This document shows, in pieces, positions 25,670 to 34,323 of a stretch of DNA of 64,000 bases. Under the pieces are notes generated by a model, which did no database searches, was not told the origin of the DNA, and saw nothing but the letters and a program-made list of their open reading frames with translations. Origin of the DNA: Niastella vici (GTDB lineage: Bacteria > Bacteroidota > Bacteroidia > Chitinophagales > Chitinophagaceae); contig NZ_LVYD01000001.1 of NCBI RefSeq assembly GCF_002077945.1, positions 62,001 through 126,000 of the forward strand. The letters are read 5' to 3'. The position numbers were made by a program, and so were the translations under genes. Positions within the stretch are counted from its first letter, which is position 1; each line of letters starts with the position of its first letter.

Positions 25670-25670
25670 A

Positions 25671-26702
25671 TCAGCTTTTTTTGATTTTTAAGATGGTCAG
25701 GAACGACTGGCCTTCGCTCATACATTTAAACTCATGGCGATCGGGATAAATGATCTCGAGCCGCTTTTTTACATTTTCCATACCTATGCCTTTATAAACG
25801 GCATGCCCGTTCAGGGAATCGCCCACGCGGCTGTTCTCAATTTTCACCGTAAGCCAGTCATCTTTTACCGACAGGTCGACCCTTATCCAGCTATTGCCCA
25901 CATCATTGCTTACGCCGTGTTTAAAACTATTTTCGACCAGGGGCAAGATCAATAATGGCGGAATGGTGAATTTGTCAACTGCATCAAAACAGTTTACGGC
26001 TACATCGAGCCGCTCACCATACCTGATCTTCTCCAGCTCAATATAATTGTGAATGTATTCCATTTCCTTGCTCACAGGAATAAACTCCTGGCGGCTGTCG
26101 TACAACATATAACTGAGCAATGATGATAGCCGGTAAATCAGGTCTGATGTTCTGGGATTGTTCTTTAGGGAAAGCGAGTAGATGTTGTTCAGCGTATTGA
26201 AAATAAAATGTGGTTGCACCTGGCTTTTCAGCAACTCCAGTTGCGCTACCGCTTTATCGCGCGCCAGTTCCTGTGCCAGCCGCTGCTGTTCGTACCAGGC
26301 GCGCAGAAAATAGAACATGGTATACAGGGCAACAATGAGATAAATATTAACCGCTTCAATAATGACCTTGGGCGGGAAGAGGTATGGCATGTACTTCCCT
26401 TGCGGATAATACATTGGATAGGTATAGTAATAATTAAAAGCCCGGCGAATAAGTGTAAAGACCACCGCACTCGCTATAAAACCGATGCGAAAGGCGCTAA
26501 TCCTTTTTTTAAGCAGGTATTTTTTTATGAGTACTTCGGTAGTGTACCAGGTGGCCAGCGCAGTAATGGGAACAATGACCAGGGCGTTGATAAGGTAGCG
26601 ATGATATTCATTGGCAATAGACGCCTGCCCTATCCACTCGTACAGGAAATAAAGCAGCCAGAACAAAACACTCCATTTTACATTGCTTTTATTGTAATTC
26701 AT
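25671..26702 (-). CDS. LytS-like sensor histidine kinase
   Basis: This 343-residue membrane kinase has four hydrophobic segments in the first 135 residues, followed by a short coil and the His_kinase domain. The phospho-acceptor is His165 in QVQPHFIFNTLNNIYSL. A HATPase domain ends the protein, with an N box at PPLLILPLVENSFKHGVS and a G box at YKGIGMENVKKRLEIIY. There is no separate periplasmic sensor domain, so the membrane part probably senses the signal. It is transcribed with the LytTR regulator downstream. Upstream lies the A-tract repeat region, in which its promoter should be found. Confidence 0.92.
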   Translation of the reverse strand: MNYNKSNVKWSVLFWLLYFLYEWIGQASIANEYHRYLINALVIVPITALATWYTTEVLIKKYLLKKRISAFRIGFIASAVVFTLIRRAFNYYYTYPMYYPQGKYMPYLFPPKVIIEAVNIYLIVALYTMFYFLRAWYEQQRLAQELARDKAVAQLELLKSQVQPHFIFNTLNNIYSLSLKNNPRTSDLIYRLSSLLSYMLYDSRQEFIPVSKEMEYIHNYIELEKIRYGERLDVAVNCFDAVDKFTIPPLLILPLVENSFKHGVSNDVGNSWIRVDLSVKDDWLTVKIENSRVGDSLNGHAVYKGIGMENVKKRLEIIYPDRHEFKCMSEGQSFLTILKIKKS

Positions 26703-26922
26703 ACCCCCGAAATTCTATTCTAAATTACCTTATACTCAACAAAATGCGGGGGATTCTTAGACAAACGACCTATCTGCACCACAAACGGCAAGTGGGAAGG
26801 GTTTTAGTTCACGGCTTTCTGTTTCGGGTAATCCAACGAGCCGGGATTTCAGTGCCAGGCGCTGCCCAATTAATGGTTTGTTCGGTCATAAGCAGGTATT
26901 TGAACTTTCTTTTAAGCTACAT

Positions 26923-27173
26923 AAAAAAATTTCTCCGCCGGAAAAAAAATTTCTGATGTAAAAACTTTTTTTCTGCGTCATCTAAAAATTTTCTGCAGCA
27001 GAAAAAAATTATCTGCAACGAAAAAAAACTTTATGATGCAAAAACTTTTTTTCTGCATCGTCCAAAAATTATCCGCAGCAGAAAAAAATTATCTGCGCCG
27101 GAAAAAAACTTTATGACGCAAAAACTTTTTTTCTGTGTCATCTAAAAATTTTCTGCAGCAGAAAAAAATTAAA
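26923..27173. repeat. 80-bp tandem repeat with phased A/T tracts (about 3.1 copies)
   Basis: The block G(C/T)AAAAACTTTTTTTCTG starts at 26958, 27038 and 27118, an exact 80-bp period. Flanking bases of each unit also match, giving about 250 bp of tandem repeat. Within each unit, runs of five to eight A or T recur about every 18-22 bp, near two helical turns, and TTTTTTTCTGC faces GCAGAAAAAAA as an inverted pair. Eighty is not a multiple of three and stops are frequent, so it is non-coding. The surrounding gene-free stretch 26703-27593 holds nothing else recognised. It lies upstream of the LytS/LytTR operon. Confidence 0.85.
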
Positions 27174-27593
27174 CGAGTCAGAAATAAGATAAAAATGATG
27201 GCAAAGTTCTTTTTAGCCCCTCTTTAAAAGACTAAATGGCCGTTCAAAAGGACCAAATTTCGTCGCAAAAAGATTGAACAGTGGCAAAAAAATTCATCAG
27301 GGCCATTTGAAGAACAAAATGGTCGTTGAAAAAAGTAAAGCAGGCAGGCAAGTGAAATTAATGATGATCGGCCGGAGATTCTGTCAAGGTTACCAGCCGT
27401 CCCTTATTCAAAAAGCAATAAAACAGGAAAGTAAAAACAGGGGCTTGTGAGGTACGACGTATAAGGGCTTTCATAAAATACTGGTGATTTTAAATTCAGG
27501 TGAACATACGGCAAATTATTTACGTTGTCAATACACACCACAAAAAATTGCAAATTTTGCCGGTAAATCCCTACCGAAACATAAAAAAATAAA

Positions 27594-27610
27594 CCCGCCA
27601 GGGTGGCGGG
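27594..27610 (-). terminator. hairpin with T run (minus strand)
   Basis: CCCGCC and GGCGGG pair over an AGGGT loop, with a T-rich tract following on the minus strand (complement of 27582-27593). It closely resembles the terminator at 30663-30682 and sits 19 bases past the stop of the gene remnant at 27629-27724. Confidence 0.7.
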
Positions 27611-27628
27611 ATTTGTATTAAAGCTCAA

Positions 27629-27724
27629 TTATTTAGGGTCATACCAGGCATTGTAGAAATGCAAGGCCAACCCTTCGGTTCTATTCAACAGCCTGGTAAC
27701 GCAGCTGGTACCGGCGCAACTCCT
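27629..27724 (-). pseudogene. remnant of the 3' end of an FAD/Fe-S oxidoreductase gene
   Basis: Read on the minus strand, the last 31 codons give AGTSCVTRLLNRTEGLALHF and end in YDPK before a stop. The end of the intact oxidoreductase at 30714-33629 reads AGTSCRHQVFDGTGRHALHP and ends in YDALV. The AGTSC, ALH and YD positions align without gaps, and the DNA of the AGTSC-proximal part is clearly similar (for example GCAGCTGGTRCCGGCG). No upstream part of such a gene is present. A matching hairpin terminator follows both copies. It is therefore read as a decayed partial duplicate, moderately sure. Confidence 0.5.
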
Positions 27725-27746
27725 TGTTAATTGTACTTCAAAAACA

Positions 27747-27776
27747 AAGGCAACACTATAAAAATAGTATTGCCTT
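27747..27776 (-). terminator. terminator of the two T9SS/surface protein genes
   Basis: AAGGCAACACTAT (27747-27759) pairs with ATAGTATTGCCTT (27764-27776) with one mismatch over an AAAA loop. The minus strand continues into a GTTTTTG tract. It is 28 bases past the stop at 27804. Confidence 0.7.
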
Positions 27777-27803
27777 ATAGTTTACTGCTCGTGAAAGTAA
27801 TGT

Positions 27804-29162
27804 TTACAGCTTTTCTATTTTCAGGGCTTTCCTGTTGCCATTGCCCCAGCTTATTACCAGGTTGTACAGGCCATGGCTTAACCCGTTTATTTGTAAAGCG
27901 ATCTGACTTGTACCAGCCTGTACATTTGCCAATTGCTGTTTTACCAGAACACCTTTTGTATCGTATATGCGCATCATTACTGTTGTGCTATTTGCCGATT
28001 GAACACTTACCCAGCAACTGCTATACAGCGGGTTAGGATATACACTAACTGCATCGCTGACTGTACAATTGCTTTGCAAAACAGGCGAAAGGGTTTGCAT
28101 GCCATCGCGGTCTTCCTGTATAATGCGGTAAACAGCGCCGGTGAATGACAACGGATCAGTGTAAGAATAAGTGCTTGTTGAATTACTATTACCGGCAGCG
28201 GGCAGTGTTGCTATAGTTTGCCAGTCGCGCCCATTTTTGCTACGACGGACATAAAACACGTTTGTGTTCGCCTCCTGCAATGTTTTCCAGGTAATGACAA
28301 CACCGCTTTCTGCACATTTGGTATTGAATGCCCCCCACACCAGTGGCAGCGCACTCAATGGGGTCGTCAGCGTAACCCGTGCAAAATCAGGAAAGCCAGA
28401 TTTGGTAACTACATTGGTGATGATATTGCGTGTATCAAATCCCTTGCTGTTCCAGTTGATGGCATTAGGGCTTGTTGCCACTATTAATGCGTTTTCATCG
28501 AGGCTGTTCAATTCCGCATCAAAATAATTAAAATTCAAAGTTGTATTCAATGCGGAATTATTGGTTGGCACTATATCATAATACCTGAAAACAGAGCTTC
28601 CCAATCCGCTTCCATTGGTTTGTGAAACATGTCCGCGCCGGATGACCGTACTCCCAAGATTTTGTGCAGAAGTGATCACCGCCCCCAGGTTCCCGGGATT
28701 AACACCAGATGGCGCATTGAGATTGCTGGTAATTTGCACATAACCGCCGATGGTTCCGGTAATGCGGCTGCTTTCGCTTTCTCCGTTTAACGAGGCCGCC
28801 GCATCAAGTGTAATATTGTAATTATTCAGGTTCAGCAATCCGCTGCTGAACGATAATTGATTGTTCACCGTAATATGGTTTTGCAACAACAACGAACTGC
28901 TTGTTTTATTTAATAGCAGATTATAAAATTGGGGTTGGGCAGAACCGGTTATGGAAGTATTTCCCGAACCTGTAAACTGAACAGTGCCGGCTGTTTGAGC
29001 AAAGGTTCCGTTATTCTGAAAATCGAGGTCATCAACAACCAGGTAAGCACCACTGCCCATGACAATGGTAGCGCCGTTGTTATTCAACTGGGCTTTAGCC
29101 AGCTGCGGCAGCAGGCAATTGCCAACAAAAGCTATTATTGATAAAGAAGTTATTTTATTCAT
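27804..29162 (-). CDS. T9SS type A sorting domain surface protein
   Basis: This 452-residue protein has a signal peptide (SIIAFVGNCLLPQLAKAQ). A long beta-rich Asn/Ser/Thr-rich region follows (about 25-270; phrases such as NNNGATIVMGSGAYLVVDDL and TGSGNTSITG). An Fn3-like module near 280-350 (GVVITWKTLQEANTNVFYV) comes next, and then a C-terminal type IX sorting domain from about 370 (VSVYPNPLYSSCWV). It should be exported to the cell surface or medium. The layout with a sorted MSP-like middle is common in Chitinophagaceae; function unknown. It is the second gene of a pair, 9 bases after the S74 protein. Confidence 0.82.
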   Translation of the reverse strand: MNKITSLSIIAFVGNCLLPQLAKAQLNNNGATIVMGSGAYLVVDDLDFQNNGTFAQTAGTVQFTGSGNTSITGSAQPQFYNLLLNKTSSSLLLQNHITVNNQLSFSSGLLNLNNYNITLDAAASLNGESESSRITGTIGGYVQITSNLNAPSGVNPGNLGAVITSAQNLGSTVIRRGHVSQTNGSGLGSSVFRYYDIVPTNNSALNTTLNFNYFDAELNSLDENALIVATSPNAINWNSKGFDTRNIITNVVTKSGFPDFARVTLTTPLSALPLVWGAFNTKCAESGVVITWKTLQEANTNVFYVRRSKNGRDWQTIATLPAAGNSNSTSTYSYTDPLSFTGAVYRIIQEDRDGMQTLSPVLQSNCTVSDAVSVYPNPLYSSCWVSVQSANSTTVMMRIYDTKGVLVKQQLANVQAGTSQIALQINGLSHGLYNLVISWGNGNRKALKIEKL

Positions 29163-29171
29163 AAGCTGTCA

Positions 29172-30545
29172 TTATTGTTGTTCCAGCTTCTCCAGACGCG
29201 TTGTTAATTCTTCCAGCGCCTTTTGTTGCATGGTGATGGTTTTCTTCAATTCCTCTATTTGTTTATTTTGTTCCTGCACCGCTTTTACCAACGGAACAAC
29301 AAAACTTTCATAGCTAAGGCTGTAATGATCTGCTGCGTTTTTGGGTTTATTGATGCCGCTGAAATCATACCCTGTTTTTATAGCTGCCTGTTCCACCTCC
29401 TGGGCAATAAAACCGGTGCGGCGTATTGCGGCCGCTTCATTGTAGGAAGTCTGTAATACATTATTTACAGGATGCGCCATATTATTGGCATCACCTTTCA
29501 TGGAAGCATCGAACCGTTGTACATCGAACTGGTAAGTAACGGGGCGTAATTGCAAAATAAAATCCAGGCCTTTTACATCTTCTTTTATATTATACTTGAA
29601 CCGGCCGTCGGAAGGAGTGGTAAAAGGCACCTGGCCTTCTATTACAGTAACAGCGCTGTTACCAATACGTACTTTATTAGAGGCGTCAACTATAGCGGTA
29701 CAACCTATAGCCGTAGCATTGGTAAGCGCCCCTGAACTTACATCTGCACCATAGCCGATGCCGGTATTATCAACACCAGTTGTAAGACTTATTAGGGAGT
29801 TGCCCCCTATTCCGGTATTATATGATCCACTGGTTGAAAGTGCCATTGAACTAATTCCAACCCCAACATTATTATAACCGTTCGTATTAGTAAATAAAGA
29901 TTGCACCCCAATAGCTGTGTTACCAGCACTTAGGTTATAGAATAATGCCTGGGAACCGAAAGCGGTATTGCCGTTGCCGGTAGTAACAGACATCAACGCC
30001 TGATAGCCAAGTGCTGTATTGTTTTGACCAGTTGTGTTGGCCATTAGCGCCTGCGAACCAATAGCGACATTTTTTCTACCTGTCGTATTCTGGCCCAGCC
30101 CCAGGTATCCCCAGCTTGTATTATTCCTACCAGGATTAACGGTGCTGCTAACATATCCCGCGACCTGGTTATTGACTTTTACCGTAAAGGGAATATCATC
30201 AGTAGTGCCGATAAAATTGGTACCGATGGTGGTACCGCTGTTACCAGTGGTTGACCAGTTATTGCCTGCCATGTCAAGCTTTGTCCAGCCAGTTCCATTG
30301 TAATACCAAAAAGCGTTTGTGTCGGTATCAAAAACAAGCAACCCGGTTGCCGGTGTAGCAATGCCCGTACGCTGGGCAGTTGTCATGCGGGGAATAAGCA
30401 TTCCTTTTGAAGTACTTTTTACATCCAGTATGGCGGTTGCATCAGCAGCAGACCCATCGGTATTAATAGCAACGCTTTGTGCTGTTGCAGCATTCATTAT
30501 AAAATGGCCCAGTACCAATAATAACAGAGGTTTGATAGTCTTCAT
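29172..30545 (-). CDS. secreted tail-fibre-like protein with S74 (endosialidase chaperone) C-terminal domain
   Basis: This 457-residue protein has a signal peptide (LLLLVLGHFIMNAATAQ). The middle (about 120-310) has many turns of a trimeric beta-helix type: NTTGRKNVAIGSQALMANTT, NTTGQNNTALGYQAL, TGNGNTAFGSQAL, NVGVGISSMAL. These resemble YadA-head or phage tail-fibre repeats. The C-terminal S74 domain starts at TPSDGRFKYNIKE, with the Ser-Asp-x-Arg-x-Lys pattern expected for self-cleaving chaperones. A long coiled coil ends the protein (VQEQNKQIEELKKTITMQQK onward). A trimeric surface fibre is inferred. The ATG at 30545 gives a cleaner signal peptide than the one at 30554. Confidence 0.85.
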   Translation of the reverse strand: MKTIKPLLLLVLGHFIMNAATAQSVAINTDGSAADATAILDVKSTSKGMLIPRMTTAQRTGIATPATGLLVFDTDTNAFWYYNGTGWTKLDMAGNNWSTTGNSGTTIGTNFIGTTDDIPFTVKVNNQVAGYVSSTVNPGRNNTSWGYLGLGQNTTGRKNVAIGSQALMANTTGQNNTALGYQALMSVTTGNGNTAFGSQALFYNLSAGNTAIGVQSLFTNTNGYNNVGVGISSMALSTSGSYNTGIGGNSLISLTTGVDNTGIGYGADVSSGALTNATAIGCTAIVDASNKVRIGNSAVTVIEGQVPFTTPSDGRFKYNIKEDVKGLDFILQLRPVTYQFDVQRFDASMKGDANNMAHPVNNVLQTSYNEAAAIRRTGFIAQEVEQAAIKTGYDFSGINKPKNAADHYSLSYESFVVPLVKAVQEQNKQIEELKKTITMQQKALEELTTRLEKLEQQ

Positions 30546-30662
30546 AAAATACATTGCCTTTAAAAGCAGGCGAATTTACTTCTGGTCCCCTTTTTGTCAC
30601 CCCCGTATGTATGTGAACGCAACAATTTTGTATGTAGACAACAGAAAGGTATAAATAAAAAA

Positions 30663-30682
30663 ATCCCGCCGGGCGGCGGGAT
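30663..30682 (-). terminator. terminator of the FAD/Fe-S oxidoreductase gene
   Basis: ATCCCGCC and GGCGGGAT form an 8-bp stem around GGGC. On the minus strand it runs into seven Ts. It is 31 bases past the stop at 30714. Confidence 0.85.
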
Positions 30683-30713
30683 CAAAAACTAATATAAAAA
30701 TTCAATAATTTAT

Positions 30714-33629
30714 TTAAACCAATGCATCATACAACACCTCAACCGGATGCAGGGCATGCCTTCCGGTTCCATCAAATACCTGGTGGCGGCAGCTGGTGCC
30801 GGCGGCGGCAATGATCACCTCCTCAGGCTGTTTGCGCACAGTAGGGAATAACACCAACTCCCCTATCTTCATCGACAGGTCGTAATGCTCTTTTTCGAAA
30901 CCGAATGAACCGGCCATGCCGCAACATCCTGATGGAATGGTTTGAACCGTATAATTCACCGGCAGGGTCATTATTTTCACCGAATGCGTGGTTGATGATA
31001 ATGCTTTCTGCTGGCAATGGCCGTGCAATTGTATCACCTTCTTTTCGGTAGTGAACTGCTCCTTGCGAATAGCACCCTTCTCCACTTCCCGCGCAATAAA
31101 TTCTTCAAACGTAAATACATGTTTGCTCAATTTACGGGCAGCTTCCAGTTGCTCATCGGTTGCCAGGTCAATATACTCATCGCGGAAAGTAAGAATGGCC
31201 GATGGCTCAATACCAATAAGCGGCGTTTCTTCTGAGATGAGGGGGTGCAACAGCGCTATATTCTTATTGACGATCTCTTTTGCCTTTCGCAACAACCCTT
31301 TCGATAACCAGGTACGGCCGCTTTCTATGTGCTGTGGTATCTCCACTTCATAGCCCAGCTTCTCCAGTAATTGAATGGCCTTTATACCGATCTCGGTATC
31401 GTTATAATTGGTGAACTCATCACAGAACAGGTACACCTTGCGCGCGCCTTTTCCGGTTTTTGCTTTGGCATGTTTCTTATACCAGCTTTGCAAAGTGGTC
31501 TTGTACATCGTAGGCATCGACCGCTTTACATTAAAACCAGAGAAGCGCTTTATTAAACCACCTATTACCGGGTTAGTAACTGCAAAATTGTACAGTCCCG
31601 GTGCAAGAGCGCCCAATTTGGCCGAACTCGAAAAACCAGCAATGAGCTTTGAGCGGAAAGGCACGCCGTTGGCATCGTAGTATTGCTGCAGGAATTCGGC
31701 TTTCAATTTGGCCACATCCACATTCGACGGACATTCCGATTTACAACCTTTACAGCTCAGGCAAAGGTCCATTACCTCATAGATCTCTTCATGATCAAAG
31801 CGATTGGCCTTGTCGGAACGCGTCAACATCTCGCGCAAAATATTGGCCCGGGCACGGGTAGTATCTTTTTCATTGCGGGTAGCCATGAAAGAAGGACACA
31901 TGGTTCCGCCCGACAAATGCGTTTTACGGCAATCGCCTGAACCGTTACATTGTTCGGCGTGCTGCAACACATCCTGGTTATGATAACGGAATACCGTTTT
32001 AAAAGCAGGTGTTTGTTGCCCCGGTGTATACCGCAGCATACTATTCATGGATGGGGTATCCACGATCTTGTTTGGGTTGAAGATATTTTCAGGGTCCCAG
32101 GTATATTTGATCTGTTTCAGCAGCTGGTAGTTCTTCTCCCCTACCATTTGCGGAATGAATTCTCCGCGTAAGCGGCCATCGCCGTGTTCACCACTTAATG
32201 AACCGGAATATTTTTTAACGAGGGTCGCAATTTCTTCTGCAATGGTGCGGAATAATTTATTGCCTTCCTCAGTTTTCAAATTTATAATTGGCCGCAAATG
32301 GATTTCACCCGAACCCGCATGCGCGTAGTGCACCGAGTACAGGTTGTATTTCTTCAGTATTTCATTAAAATCACGGATGTATGCCGGCAGGTCGTTCACA
32401 TCTACAGCAGTATCCTCAATAACCGGTACCGCCTTTTCATCACCGGGCAGGTTACCCAGTAATCCCAACCCGGCTTTGCGCAGGGTCCAGATCTTTTTGG
32501 TATCGTCGCCAAACAATAATGGGAAATGATAACCTAAACCAGCGGAACGCATATCGGCTTCCACCTTTTTGGCAATTTCGGTAATCTCTTCTCTTGTATT
32601 GCGGGTAAATTCAATCACCAGTATAGCGCCGGGATCGCCCTGAACAAAAAAGCGGTTCTTACTTTGCTCAATATTATCCTTGGTGCATTCAAGAATGTAA
32701 TGGTCAATGAGCTCACTGGCGCTGGGGTTGTATTTCAGAGCGATCAAATTTGCGCGCAACGATTCGTCGATGGAATTGAAATGCACACACAGCAAACCCG
32801 TTTCCTTGGGCGGTAAAGGCACCACGTTCAATTTTATTTCGGTAAGGAATGCCAGTGTACCTTCTGAACCGGCAATCAAACTACAAAAATTAAACTCCGG
32901 TCCGCCCGCTGTGAAGGGCGCCATTTCCAGCATTACATCCACCGCATAACCGGTATTTCTTCGCTCAATACTTTTTTTCGGAAATTCTTTCCTGATCTCA
33001 ACCTGGTTGTTGTAATCGCTCAACAGGCTGCGAACGGTTTTATAAATATTTGCTTCCAGCGTGGCGCCTTCGCACTTTTTGTGAAACTCATCGATGCTCA
33101 TGGCCGAGAACACCGTTTCGGTGCCATCGCTCAGCAGGGCCTTTACTTCCAGCAAATGCTCGCGGGTGCTACGATATACAACGGAGTTGGAACCGCAGGA
33201 ATTATTTCCCACCATACCGCCGATCATGGCCCGGTTGGCAGTAGAGGTTTCAGGTCCAAAATACAACCCATGTGGCTTCAGGAACATGTTCAGCTCATCG
33301 CGGATGACACCGGGTTGAACGCGTACCCATTTTTCAGCAGCATTCAGTTCCAGGATCTGGGTGAAGTTTTTGGAGACATCCACCACAATACCATTTCCTA
33401 CTACCTGCCCGGCCAGGGAAGTACCCGCCGTACGGGGAATGAGTGAAGTTTTATGGTTGTGGGCAAATACGATCAGCTTTCTGATATCATCTAAGTTTCG
33501 CGGTATGGCTACTGCCAGGGGCATTTCGCGGTATGCCGAAGCATCTGTGGCATACAATACCCGCATGGTTTTATCAAAATACAATTCACCTTCCAGGTCT
33601 TTAGCCAACTGCTGTAAAGAATTGTTCAT
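30714..33629 (-). CDS. FAD-linked oxidase fused to Fe-S (CCG) oxidoreductase, D-lactate/2-hydroxyacid dehydrogenase type
   Basis: This 971-residue fusion starts with a PCMH-type FAD-binding domain (about residues 1-215, with IPRTAGTSLAGQVVGNGIVV and GGMVGNNSCGSNSV). An FAD-oxidase C domain follows (about 225-525, with HAGSGEIHLRPI and SGSLSGEHGDGRLRGEF). Then comes a ferredoxin-like segment with Cys clusters (ECNGSGDCRK and CLSCKGCKSECPSN, about 570-650), and finally a CCG domain with SGCCGMAGSFGF (about 905). This order matches GlcD-GlpC type fusions that oxidise D-2-hydroxyacids and pass electrons to the respiratory chain. The ATG at 33629 is used; the longer frame starts at a TTG beside a GC palindrome. 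The exact substrate is not certain. Confidence 0.9.
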   Translation of the reverse strand: MNNSLQQLAKDLEGELYFDKTMRVLYATDASAYREMPLAVAIPRNLDDIRKLIVFAHNHKTSLIPRTAGTSLAGQVVGNGIVVDVSKNFTQILELNAAEKWVRVQPGVIRDELNMFLKPHGLYFGPETSTANRAMIGGMVGNNSCGSNSVVYRSTREHLLEVKALLSDGTETVFSAMSIDEFHKKCEGATLEANIYKTVRSLLSDYNNQVEIRKEFPKKSIERRNTGYAVDVMLEMAPFTAGGPEFNFCSLIAGSEGTLAFLTEIKLNVVPLPPKETGLLCVHFNSIDESLRANLIALKYNPSASELIDHYILECTKDNIEQSKNRFFVQGDPGAILVIEFTRNTREEITEIAKKVEADMRSAGLGYHFPLLFGDDTKKIWTLRKAGLGLLGNLPGDEKAVPVIEDTAVDVNDLPAYIRDFNEILKKYNLYSVHYAHAGSGEIHLRPIINLKTEEGNKLFRTIAEEIATLVKKYSGSLSGEHGDGRLRGEFIPQMVGEKNYQLLKQIKYTWDPENIFNPNKIVDTPSMNSMLRYTPGQQTPAFKTVFRYHNQDVLQHAEQCNGSGDCRKTHLSGGTMCPSFMATRNEKDTTRARANILREMLTRSDKANRFDHEEIYEVMDLCLSCKGCKSECPSNVDVAKLKAEFLQQYYDANGVPFRSKLIAGFSSSAKLGALAPGLYNFAVTNPVIGGLIKRFSGFNVKRSMPTMYKTTLQSWYKKHAKAKTGKGARKVYLFCDEFTNYNDTEIGIKAIQLLEKLGYEVEIPQHIESGRTWLSKGLLRKAKEIVNKNIALLHPLISEETPLIGIEPSAILTFRDEYIDLATDEQLEAARKLSKHVFTFEEFIAREVEKGAIRKEQFTTEKKVIQLHGHCQQKALSSTTHSVKIMTLPVNYTVQTIPSGCCGMAGSFGFEKEHYDLSMKIGELVLFPTVRKQPEEVIIAAAGTSCRHQVFDGTGRHALHPVEVLYDALV

Positions 33630-33647
33630 GAATCTTCTCCTTTGATT

Positions 33648-33667
33648 GCGCCGCGCCGGCGCGGCGC
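33648..33667. repeat. 20-bp perfect GC-only palindrome in the oxidoreductase leader
   Basis: All 20 bases are G or C and the sequence equals its own reverse complement, centred at 33657/33658. It lies 18 bases before the oxidoreductase ATG, so transcripts could carry a very stable hairpin next to the start. Purely GC tracts of this length stand out in this AT-leaning region. Confidence 0.7.
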
Positions 33668-33801
33668 GCAAATTTACTGGCTTTACGGGTGGTTTGGTAC
33701 AACCCGGTAAAATATTAGATATTTTTCAAAAATTATCTCTCTGGTGTTCAGGTGATTAAGAAAAAACGGTTCCGCAGCCAGCAATAGAAATACCGTCGCA
33801 A

Positions 33802-33990
33802 ATGCCGCCCAGGCTGATTTTTCCGAAATTACCCGTCATTTTCACCCTGTTGCTACAGGCCGCTCTTTCCTGCAAATACCGCTTCGCACCTGCTTCGTTC
33901 ATTACCTGTAATGCCGAAACCACTCCTGTAACCCTGTATTACAACCGAAATAATCCGCCGGTTCATCGCTTTGATCTTAAAAAAGAATAA
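33802..33990 (+). CDS. possible small exported protein
   Basis: This 62-codon ATG frame in the 33672-34323 gap has codon choice like neighbouring genes and a hydrophobic start (IFPKLPVIFTLLLQAALSC) that could be a signal or lipoprotein signal, although the residues before Cys are not a standard lipobox. No family is recognised and no terminator or promoter was found. The remaining gap holds only the direct repeat at 34244-34286. Weakly supported. Confidence 0.25.
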   Translation: MPPRLIFPKLPVIFTLLLQAALSCKYRFAPASFITCNAETTPVTLYYNRNNPPVHRFDLKKE

Positions 33991-34243
33991 TATATTGAAC
34001 GCCAGCTACCTTTGAAAATTAATTTTTGCTTAAAGAATGTCTTTCCTACTCTACATTATTTATCTTGTACACCCATAAAGCTACAGGCGTATTCCACAAG
34101 GAGAAAAATAATAGTGTTGCAGACAAATAATCAGTACCGGCAGGTACAAAATTCTAAATGGTCTATTGAAAAACGCCCAGGCTGATTGCAAAAAAGGGAT
34201 AAAACAATCCCCGTTTCTGCAACACGGCCGGCAATTTTTCTGT

Positions 34244-34286
34244 CATGAAAACGTCATTACCAACCGTTTCATGAAAATGTCAGTAT
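34244..34286 (+). promoter_or_regulatory. tandem direct repeat upstream of the TonB/DUF4249 operon
   Basis: TCATGAAAACGTCATTA (34244-34260) and TCATGAAAATGTCAGTA (34270-34286) match at 15 of 17 bases with a 26-bp period. TCATGAAAACG also faces CGTTTCATGA as an inverted pair. It ends 37 bases before the first gene of the operon, a typical place for a regulator site. The regulator is unknown. Confidence 0.45.
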
Positions 34287-34323
34287 TATTATAATGCAAC
34301 GAGCAATAAACCAATAACTGCTA

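Noticed and set aside
26923-27173. CRISPR-like array
   Set aside because: The repeats are in direct tandem with no unique spacers, are AT-homopolymer-rich and have no cas genes nearby.
27404-27628. 74-codon minus-strand frame
   Set aside because: It runs through the hairpin at 27594-27610, has no domain and lies between the repeat block and the gene remnant; it looks like a chance frame.
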